NCBI GenBank assembly: GCA_902783205.1
Contig: CACZQE010000371.1
Span: 1-5,073 of the forward strand
Origin: an uncultured Lachnospiraceae bacterium
Lineage (GTDB): Bacteria; Bacillota_A; Clostridia; Lachnospirales; Lachnospiraceae
Length of the DNA: 5,073 nucleotides
Reading direction: 5' to 3'
Every line of letters starts with the position of its first letter. Positions within the stretch are counted from its first letter, which is position 1. Position numbers and translations under genes: made by a program. Below are positions 1-5,073 of the stretch, piece by piece. A model generated the notes under the pieces. That model ran no database searches, had not been told where the DNA came from, and saw only the letters and a list, made by a program, of their open reading frames with translations.

Positions 1-1374
1 CATGTTCTTCCAGTATCCGACCTGAAGACCTGCGATATATGCAGCACCTGCTGCCGTAGTCTCAACATTGGTAGGACGCTCTACATCGATACCGTTGATA
101 TCCGCTACGAACTGGGACATCAGATTATTGTGTGCAGCGCCGCCGTCGATACAGAGAACTTTCATAGGCTCGCCCAGGTCACTTCCTACGGAGTCAACCA
201 TGTCTCTGGTCTGATATCCGAGAGAATCAAGAGCTGCGCGGATGATATCGTTCTTGGTAGCGCCGCGGGACATACCCATGATCATTCCTCTTGCATATGC
301 ATCCCAGTTGGGAGCGCCCAGACCTGAGAAGCAGGGAACAAAGTAAACTGTTCCGAGAGGAAGCTGAGATTTCTTTGCAAAATACTCGGAATCAGCTGAC
401 TCCTCAATACAGTCAAGCTCGTCACGGAGCCACTGGATCGTGGAACCGGCATTAAATACAACACCCTCGAGCAGGTACTGGATCTCGTCGCCGATCTTCC
501 ATCCGATGGTTGTCAGCAGTCCGCTCTTGGAATCAACAGGCTCGTCACCGCAGTTAACGTCAAATACGCCGGCTGTACCGAATGTCATCTTTCCTTCGCC
601 CTTATTGAAACAGCACTGTCCGAATGTTGCAGCCATCTGGTCACCCAGGATACCTGTGATCGGAACTGCAGCGCCGCCGAAAGCTTCCGGTGTATTGGTC
701 ACGCCGAAGTCTCCGCCGCTGTCCCTTACCTCCGGACACATGGATTTGGGAATATTGAAGAGCTTAAGCAGCTCGTCATCCCACTCCAGGGTATGGATAT
801 TGTAAAGAGAAGTTCTGGAAGCGTTGGACGGATCTGTTGCGTGAACTTTTCCGCCGGTCAGGTTCCAGAGAATCCAGGTGTCGATATTGCCGAATACCAG
901 CTCGCCTGCTTCAGCTCTCTCTCTTGCTCCCTCGACATTGTCCAGGATCCACATGATCTTTCCTGCAGAGAACTCGGGATCCACAACAAGTCCTGTTTTT
1001 TCTTTGATCATCTGCTCATAGCCGTTCTCTTTAAGCCAGTCACAGTGACCTGCCGTTCTTCTGTCGCCCCATACGATATCTCTGTAAACAGGATCTCCTG
1101 TCTTTCTGTCCCATACAACGCTGGTCTCACGCTGGTTGGTGATACCGATCGCCATGATCTGATCTGCGGTAAGATTAACTCTTCCCATGGCACGGCGCAT
1201 AACCTCAAGGGTTGTTGTCCAGATTTCAATGGGGTTCTGCTCAAGCCAGCCCGGCTTCGGATAATACTGATTAAACTCGTTCTGGGAAACACTGACGATC
1301 TCACCGTTGTGATCAAATACTACCGCTCTTGCACTGGTGGTACCCTCATCAATTGTCATGATATACTTTTCCAT
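1..1374 (-). CDS. glpK: Glycerol kinase-like FGGY-family sugar/polyol kinase, 3'-truncated by window edge
   Basis: This is probably an ATP-dependent cytosolic kinase that phosphorylates glycerol, or a similar polyol, to the 3-phosphate. The frame is open from the ATG at 1374 to the window edge: 458 codons with no stop, so about 40 of the usual ~500 residues are missing. The N-terminal FGGY domain begins with MEKYIMTIDEGTTSARAVVF (phosphate-binding DxGTTS), followed by ITNQRET (residues 78-84), IVWGDRR near 100-106, and GDQ at 244-246. The C-terminal FGGY domain has GLGAPNWDAYARG, TKNDIIRAALDSLGYQTRD and the adenosine-binding IDGGAAHNN. Identity with E. coli GlpK is obvious throughout. Oddities: Glu134 stands where GlpK has Tyr135, Val270 where it has Phe270, Glu10 where it has Gln11, and Ala231 where Firmicute GlpK has the HPr-phosphorylated His. 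The family is certain; glycerol as the substrate is likely but not secure. No glpF or glpD is visible beside it. Confidence 0.9.
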   Translation of the reverse strand, partial: MEKYIMTIDEGTTSARAVVFDHNGEIVSVSQNEFNQYYPKPGWLEQNPIEIWTTTLEVMRRAMGRVNLTADQIMAIGITNQRETSVVWDRKTGDPVYRDIVWGDRRTAGHCDWLKENGYEQMIKEKTGLVVDPEFSAGKIMWILDNVEGARERAEAGELVFGNIDTWILWNLTGGKVHATDPSNASRTSLYNIHTLEWDDELLKLFNIPKSMCPEVRDSGGDFGVTNTPEAFGGAAVPITGILGDQMAATFGQCCFNKGEGKMTFGTAGVFDVNCGDEPVDSKSGLLTTIGWKIGDEIQYLLEGVVFNAGSTIQWLRDELDCIEESADSEYFAKKSQLPLGTVYFVPCFSGLGAPNWDAYARGMIMGMSRGATKNDIIRAALDSLGYQTRDMVDSVGSDLGEPMKVLCIDGGAAHNNLMSQFVADINGIDVERPTNVETTAAGAAYIAGLQVGYWKNM

Positions 1375-1380
1375 GTTCTT

Positions 1381-1387
1381 CCTCCTT
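1381..1387 (-). promoter_or_regulatory. Ribosome binding site of the glpK-like gene
   Basis: On the minus strand AAGGAGG lies six bases before the ATG at 1374. It is a full anti-Shine-Dalgarno match and fixes the start codon. Confidence 0.9.
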
Positions 1388-1470
1388 AATGCATGTAACC
1401 CGCCTCATGTTCATACCTTCCCCCAAATGAGATCAAAGAACAATGTGGCTATCATCAACCATATATGTTA

Positions 1471-1499
1471 ATTATACCCGAACACAAATAAACGGACAA
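1471..1499 (-). promoter_or_regulatory. Predicted sigma-A promoter of the glpK-like gene
   Basis: On the minus strand a perfect -10 TATAAT (1471-1476) is preceded at a 17-base spacing by a -35 candidate TTGTCC (1494-1499; the TTG matches the consensus). Transcription would begin near 1464 and give a leader of about 90 bases. The -35 lies inside one arm of the palindrome at 1491-1528, so a protein bound there could control it. Confidence 0.65.
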
Positions 1500-1528
1500 T
1501 GTCGAAAATATTTTCACTATTGTCCGTT
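1491..1528. repeat. 38-base imperfect palindrome, possible operator or hairpin upstream of glpK
   Basis: Perfect 10-base outer arms, AACGGACAAT (1491-1500) and ATTGTCCGTT (1519-1528), enclose a second perfect palindrome, GAAAATATTTTC (1504-1515). Only the three-base joints on either side break the symmetry, so 16 of 19 half-site positions match. The left arm contains the predicted -35 of the kinase promoter, which favours an operator. Alternatively the transcript forms a hairpin that ends the antiporter mRNA. However, the good T-run (TTATTTTTT, after 1527) follows it on the plus strand, where no gene reads in. On the minus strand only TATTTG follows. I do not recognise the motif as a named regulator's site. 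Confidence 0.6.
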
Positions 1529-1636
1529 ATTTTTTAAATAAGTCTAACTATTATTAAATTCAAAAAGTTATAGTTTGCCATCTGTCCGATGCAATCCCTA
1601 ATCTTCGTAATCTTCTCCTTAATAATCATCAAAACT

Positions 1637-2827
1637 CTATACAGCCATAATCCCTTTCTTTTCATCGGAAGCATAGATAGCCTTTAAGATAATCGGTGTC
1701 AGGATGGAACTGACCACAATGAGGAGAATCACCGATGTGAAATATTTACTGTCCATGATCCCGGCCTTAAGTCCTCGCTGGGCTACGATCAGGGCAACTT
1801 CACCTCTGGTCATCATACCCACGCCAATTTTAAGACTGTCGGAATTGTTATATTTCAGCAACCTGGCAATCAGTCCGCATCCGATAACTTTCCCCAAAAG
1901 ACCGACGAGTACGAAGGCAATAGAGAAAGTGAGAATAGAAATCTCTACCGTCTTCAGATTGGTCTGAAGGCCGACACTGGCAAAAAAGACCGGCCCGAAG
2001 ATCATATAGGAACTGATATCCATCTTTCTGTCGATATAGGCAGAATCATCCAGTGAACTCAGGATGATACCTGCCACATAAGCACCTGTGATATCAGCAA
2101 CTCCGAAATACTTTTCCGCCACATAGGCCAGGACAAAGGCCAGCCCCATGCCCATAATGGGAATTCTTCTGGTATGGGGCCATCTTCTGTCGATTACCTG
2201 CATGACTTTAAAGATCACGATGCCAATCACCAGGGACAGGGCAAAAAACGCGACAGTCTTAATACAGACCATGCCAAGATTGGCATTGGGATTTTTCAGG
2301 CTGAGCACCGCCGTGAGTACAACGATTCCAATAACGTCATCAATGATGGCAGCACTCATGATCGTCGTCCCTACATCCGTGGAAACCTTTCCCAGTTCTT
2401 TCAGCACCTGCACGGTGATACTGACCGATGTCGCTGTGAGGATGGTCCCTATAAACATCGCCCTCAGAAATGTTTCTGTTCCATAAGAAGCAAATCCGTA
2501 GAAACACATATACAGGATCGTCCCGCAGATCAAAGGAACCGCCACGCCGACACAGGCAATAACGGTGGCCTTTATTCCCGATCTTTTGAGTTTATCTATG
2601 TCCGTCTCCAGGCCGGCACTGAACATCAGAAGGATCACACCGATCTCAGCCATACCCGACAAAAAATCACTGTCTGAAACCAGGTTGAGAACGGATGGGC
2701 CGATGATGAGACCGGCTATGATCTCTCCTGCAACCTGAGGGGCCTTTACCTTGCGGGCCAGCAGGCCGAAAAACTTTGCACTTAAAATGATGATTGCCAA
2801 AATCCTTAAAATCTCTAAACTATCCAT
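1637..2827 (-). CDS. CPA2-family cation:proton antiporter (Na+/H+ exchanger domain), stand-alone
   Basis: This is an integral membrane exchanger of Na+ or K+ for protons, used in pH and salt homeostasis (family knowledge). The 396-residue protein is one Na_H_Exchanger domain of about a dozen hydrophobic segments. Visible landmarks are GEIIAGLIIGPSVL (34-47), AEIGVILLMFSAGLETD (60-76), TSVSITVQVLKELG (133-146), and the ion-binding acidic pair in AAIIDDVIGIVVL (Asp163-Asp164). After these come GAYVAGIILSS (248-258), GLQTNL (286-291), Lys313 in LLGKVIG, and MMTRGEVALIVAQRG (338-352). The Asp-Asp pair is the pattern of electrogenic NapA-type exchangers. The protein ends soon after the last membrane segment, so it lacks the C-terminal RCK/TrkA domain of KefB/KefC-like transporters. 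An in-frame TTG at 2842 would add five residues, but the ATG at 2827 has a well-placed Shine-Dalgarno and is preferred. It has its own promoter and is followed in the same direction by the kinase gene 262 bases away. The transported ion cannot be read from the sequence. Confidence 0.92.
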   Translation of the reverse strand: MDSLEILRILAIIILSAKFFGLLARKVKAPQVAGEIIAGLIIGPSVLNLVSDSDFLSGMAEIGVILLMFSAGLETDIDKLKRSGIKATVIACVGVAVPLICGTILYMCFYGFASYGTETFLRAMFIGTILTATSVSITVQVLKELGKVSTDVGTTIMSAAIIDDVIGIVVLTAVLSLKNPNANLGMVCIKTVAFFALSLVIGIVIFKVMQVIDRRWPHTRRIPIMGMGLAFVLAYVAEKYFGVADITGAYVAGIILSSLDDSAYIDRKMDISSYMIFGPVFFASVGLQTNLKTVEISILTFSIAFVLVGLLGKVIGCGLIARLLKYNNSDSLKIGVGMMTRGEVALIVAQRGLKAGIMDSKYFTSVILLIVVSSILTPIILKAIYASDEKKGIMAV

Positions 2828-2833
2828 TTCAGT

Positions 2834-2839
2834 TCCTTT
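2834..2839 (-). promoter_or_regulatory. Ribosome binding site that decides the antiporter start
   Basis: AAAGGA on the minus strand sits six bases before the ATG at 2827. It lies downstream of the alternative TTG (2842), so it can serve only the ATG. Confidence 0.75.
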
Positions 2840-2928
2840 CAAATGTCATTTCTTACAGATGGTTGCTGCACTGCCAGCTCTAAAAATCTGCACGATGATA
2901 CAGTTCGTTGTTTTTCACTCTAAAGGAC

Positions 2929-2958
2929 ATTATACTCCTCGCAATCAGAGACCAGCAA
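2929..2958 (-). promoter_or_regulatory. Predicted promoter of the antiporter gene
   Basis: On the minus strand a perfect -10 TATAAT (2929-2934) lies 18 bases from a weak -35 TTGCTG (2953-2958). A run of eight A residues (2961-2968) just upstream could act as an UP element. The leader would be about 95 bases. No known riboswitch is recognisable in it, only a short GCTG/CAGC hairpin. Confidence 0.5.
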
Positions 2959-3030
2959 TCTTTTTTTTCACCGTGTTAAATTTCCGGGTCATAACATGGT
3001 CTGTAAAAACAAAATAATTCTAAAAAAGAA

Positions 3031-3059
3031 TTGACACCCTTCGGCTTTCATGCTAAATT
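3031..3059 (+). promoter_or_regulatory. Predicted sigma-A promoter of the leuA T-box transcript
   Basis: A perfect -35 TTGACA (3031-3036) lies 17 bases from the -10 TAAATT (3054-3059, four of six consensus bases), which carries an extended TG at 3051-3052. An A-rich stretch (3004-3030) lies upstream. Transcription should start near 3066, about ten bases before the first conserved T-box leader element. Confidence 0.8.
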
Positions 3060-3075
3060 ATGATTTGTCAAATGC

Positions 3076-3364
3076 GATGAAGAGGAATAGTAGAATCGTG
3101 GATGTATACAGAGAGCTGCCGGAGGGTGCAAGGCAGATGCAGCAAGCGGTTTGAACTCGCCTCGGAGCAGCATGCTGAACCGTATGAAAGCAGGATGTTT
3201 TTCATGCAGTAGGCACCGCCGGAGCCGACCGTTACAGCGGAAGGATATAAGACCGTTTGAACCGGTCCGTATCTGTAATGAGGGCACATAAGGGTTTAAC
3301 CCTGTGTGAATTAGAGTGGTAACGCGGATTATTTCGTCTCTACATGGATAGAGACGTTTTTTTT
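3076..3364 (+). ncRNA. T-box riboswitch leader, leucine specifier (CTC)
   Basis: This is an mRNA leader that binds tRNA-Leu and lets transcription reach leuA when the tRNA is uncharged. It opens with GATGAAGAGGAATAGTA, typical of the base of Stem I. The AGAGAG/GGTGCAAGG distal elements follow, then the specifier loop TTGAA-CTC-GCC with codon CTC at 3156-3158 (Leu). Stem III is CACA..AGGGT/ACCCT..TGTG (3285-3308). The T-box proper, AGAGTGGTAACGCG, spans 3313-3326. Its TGGT bulge (3317-3320) can pair with the tRNA 3' end ACCA, matching the A discriminator of tRNA-Leu. In the antiterminator TAGAG (3312-3316) pairs with CTCTA (3338-3342), and ACG (3322-3324) with CGT (3335-3337). The alternative fold is the terminator at 3335-3364. 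The specifier and the downstream gene agree, which makes the assignment firm. Confidence 0.95.
3335..3364 (+). terminator. Rho-independent terminator of the T-box leader
   Basis: A perfect 8-bp stem, CGTCTCTA (3335-3342) and TAGAGACG (3349-3356), closes a six-base loop and is followed by eight T residues (3357-3364). Its 5' arm is shared with the antiterminator, so uncharged tRNA-Leu binding would prevent it from forming. Confidence 0.93.
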
Positions 3365-3385
3365 GTTTAAGAAAAGGATTTTTAC

Positions 3386-3392
3386 AAGGAGG
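3386..3392 (+). promoter_or_regulatory. Ribosome binding site of leuA
   Basis: AAGGAGG lies six bases before the ATG at 3399. It rules out the in-frame TTG at 3363, which overlaps the terminator T-run and has no Shine-Dalgarno. Confidence 0.92.
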
Positions 3393-3398
3393 ACAATC

Positions 3399-5072
3399 AT
3401 GATTCATGCAGACAAATACAAAACAATGTATTTTCCGGCACCGGAGCCGTCTTTTAAGTGGGTAACCAAGGACCATATCGAAAAACCGCCGATCTGGTGT
3501 TCCGTAGACTTAAGGGATGGTAATCAGGCTCTGATCATACCGATGAATCTTGAGGAAAAAATCGAGTTCTTCAAACTTCTTGTCAAGATTGGATTCAAAG
3601 AAATCGAAGTAGGCTTTCCGGCTGCTTCCGAAACCGAGTACGAATTCTGCCGGACTCTGATCGAGCAGGATCTGATCCCCGATGATGTGACTATCCAGGT
3701 GCTGACCCAGGCCAGGGAGCATATCATCAAGAAGACATTTGAAGCCATCCGCGGCGTCAAGCAGGCAGTGGTCCATCTCTATAACTCCACTTCCGTAGCC
3801 CAGCGTCAGCAGGTTTTCAAAAAGGAGCCTGAAGAGATCATTGACATTGCAGTAAAGGGTGCGGAGCTTTTAAAGAAACTCACGGAAGAAGACGGCGGCA
3901 ATTACCGCTTTGAGTATTCTCCCGAAAGTTTTACAGGTACGGAGATGCCCTTCGCCCTTCAGATCTGCAACGCAGTTCTGGATGTGTGGAAACCCCATGA
4001 GGGATGGCCGGTCATCATCAACCTGCCCGTAACCGTCTCCCACTCCATGCCGCATATCTATGCAAGCCAGATCGAATACATGAGCAATCATCTGAAATAC
4101 AGAGACAATGTGGTTCTTTCACTTCATCCCCACAATGACCGGGGAACAGGCGTAGCTGATACGGAGCTGGCACTCCTTGCCGGCGCTGACCGTGTGGAAG
4201 GCACCCTCTTCGGCAACGGCGAGCGGACAGGAAATGTAGACATTGTCACACTGGCACTGAATATGTACTCCCATGGCGTTGAGCCGGGCCTGGACTTTAC
4301 GGACCTTCCCTCAGTCATCAAGACCTATGAGAAAGTAACCCGGATGGAAGTCTACGACCGCCAGCCCTATGCAGGCAAGCTTGTCTTCGCTGCATTCTCC
4401 GGATCTCACCAGGATGCCATCGCAAAGGGAATGCTCTGGAGAGAGACCCACGATGACAGCAAGTGGACCGTACCTTATCTTGCCATCGATCCCAAGGATC
4501 TGGGACGTGAATATGAAGCGGACGTAATCAGGATCAATTCCCAGTCCGGCAAGGGCGGCATCGGTTATCTGCTTGAGCAGAGCTTCGGTATCCGTATTCC
4601 TCCGAGAATGCGGGAGGAAGTGGGTTACAGCGTCAAGCATGTCTCCGACGAAGCCCATGCAGAGCTTTCACCGGATGAGGTTCTGGCAGTATTTAAGAAT
4701 AAATACGTCAACATCACCTCTCCCCTGGGGCTCTTGGAAGTACATTTCAAGCAGGATCACGGTATCGTGGCAGAACTGATCCTCAACGTAAACGGAGAGC
4801 ACAAGATCTACACCGGCAGAGGAAACGGACGTCTTGATGCTGTCAGCAACGCCATCAAGGCAAACGAGAAAGTATCCTATACCATCACAACCTACGAGGA
4901 GCACGCTCTTCAGATCGGTTCCAACTCCCAGGCATGTGCTTATGTGGCAATCGAGGGAGATGACGACCGTCTCTACTGGGGCGTAGGTATCGACGACGAT
5001 ATCATCAACGCTTCCGTAAAGGCTCTCTTAAGTGCCATCAACCGCTACAACAGCGATTTTGGTGAAGACTGA
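3399..5072 (+). CDS. leuA: 2-isopropylmalate synthase, long (type 2) LeuA
   Basis: This enzyme condenses acetyl-CoA with 2-oxoisovalerate to give 2-isopropylmalate, the first committed step of leucine synthesis in the cytosol. The 557-residue protein is complete. The catalytic TIM barrel (about 30-310) carries DLRDGNQAL (37-45; Arg39 and metal ligand Asp40), SPES with catalytic Glu176, the metal ligands His243 and His245 in LHPHNDRGTG, and FGNGERTGN with Asn279. His337 in SGSHQDA matches the catalytic histidine of the Mycobacterium tuberculosis enzyme. The C-terminal LeuA dimerisation/allosteric domain (about 430-550) contains EVHFKQDHG and YTGRGNGRLDAVSNAI, so leucine feedback inhibition is expected. 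The N-terminus (KYKTMYFPAPEP) and the length are those of the long LeuA group, not the shorter E. coli-type or the homocitrate synthases. Expression is governed by the leucine T-box just upstream. No other leu gene fits before the window ends one base after the stop. Confidence 0.97.
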   Translation: MIHADKYKTMYFPAPEPSFKWVTKDHIEKPPIWCSVDLRDGNQALIIPMNLEEKIEFFKLLVKIGFKEIEVGFPAASETEYEFCRTLIEQDLIPDDVTIQVLTQAREHIIKKTFEAIRGVKQAVVHLYNSTSVAQRQQVFKKEPEEIIDIAVKGAELLKKLTEEDGGNYRFEYSPESFTGTEMPFALQICNAVLDVWKPHEGWPVIINLPVTVSHSMPHIYASQIEYMSNHLKYRDNVVLSLHPHNDRGTGVADTELALLAGADRVEGTLFGNGERTGNVDIVTLALNMYSHGVEPGLDFTDLPSVIKTYEKVTRMEVYDRQPYAGKLVFAAFSGSHQDAIAKGMLWRETHDDSKWTVPYLAIDPKDLGREYEADVIRINSQSGKGGIGYLLEQSFGIRIPPRMREEVGYSVKHVSDEAHAELSPDEVLAVFKNKYVNITSPLGLLEVHFKQDHGIVAELILNVNGEHKIYTGRGNGRLDAVSNAIKANEKVSYTITTYEEHALQIGSNSQACAYVAIEGDDDRLYWGVGIDDDIINASVKALLSAINRYNSDFGED

Positions 5073-5073
5073 A

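Noticed and set aside
793..1389. Plus-strand open frame of 198 codons opposite the kinase gene
   Set aside because: It is the antisense shadow of the clearly homologous kinase frame. It has no convincing ribosome binding site and its product resembles no family.
1534..1629. 31-codon minus-strand frame between the antiporter and the kinase promoter
   Set aside because: Its ATG has no adequate ribosome binding site and the product has no recognisable features. An AAGGAG inside it is not followed by a suitable start codon.
2174..2677. Plus-strand open frame of 167 codons opposite the antiporter gene
   Set aside because: It is antisense to a well-conserved membrane protein, its composition is unlike a real protein, and it has no Shine-Dalgarno.
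2961..2968. T8 run on the plus strand as a terminator
   Set aside because: No stable hairpin precedes it and no plus-strand gene reads into it. It fits better as an A-tract upstream of the antiporter promoter.
3016..3032. CodY box before leuA
   Set aside because: The repeat has AATT ends, but its centre departs too far from AATTTTCWGAAAATT to call it a CodY site.
3048..3476. Minus-strand frames across the T-box leader
   Set aside because: The region is explained by a structured regulatory RNA on the plus strand. The frames are by-products of its GC-rich stems.
1..5073. Insertion sequence, CRISPR array, phage or novel defence system
   Set aside because: No transposase, terminal repeats, regularly spaced repeats or defence-type domains were seen. 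All coding sequence is accounted for by three metabolic or transport genes.

Overview
The window looks like an ordinary chromosomal stretch from a low-to-moderate-GC Firmicute of the Clostridia, most likely a Lachnospiraceae relative. The reasons are strong AAGGAGG ribosome binding sites, a T-box leader in front of an amino-acid biosynthesis gene, and clostridial-looking protein sequences. The genus assignment is inference. I saw no mobile element, CRISPR array, tRNA or rRNA.

Layout: bases 1-1374 (minus strand) hold the first 458 codons of a glycerol-kinase-like FGGY kinase, cut off by the left window edge so that about 40 C-terminal residues are missing. A 262-base gap follows. It contains the kinase ribosome binding site, a good minus-strand promoter, and a 38-base imperfect palindrome that overlaps the -35 element. 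Bases 1637-2827 (minus strand) encode a 396-residue CPA2-type cation:proton antiporter. The start is the ATG at 2827 with its own Shine-Dalgarno, not the in-frame TTG further upstream. Bases 2828-3398 form a divergent control region with a minus-strand promoter for the antiporter and a plus-strand promoter for leuA. The leuA promoter is followed by a leucine-type T-box riboswitch (specifier CTC) and its terminator. Bases 3399-5072 (plus strand) encode a complete 557-residue 2-isopropylmalate synthase of the long LeuA type.

The genes do not form one pathway. LeuA makes the first committed intermediate of leucine synthesis. It appears controlled twice: by uncharged tRNA-Leu at the T-box and probably by leucine at its C-terminal domain. 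The antiporter is a stand-alone membrane ion exchanger. The kinase is the most interesting gene. It aligns with GlpK along its whole visible length, but two glycerol-pocket residues and the histidine that HPr phosphorylates in Firmicute GlpK are replaced, so its substrate and control may differ. I found no clear sign of a wholly new system.
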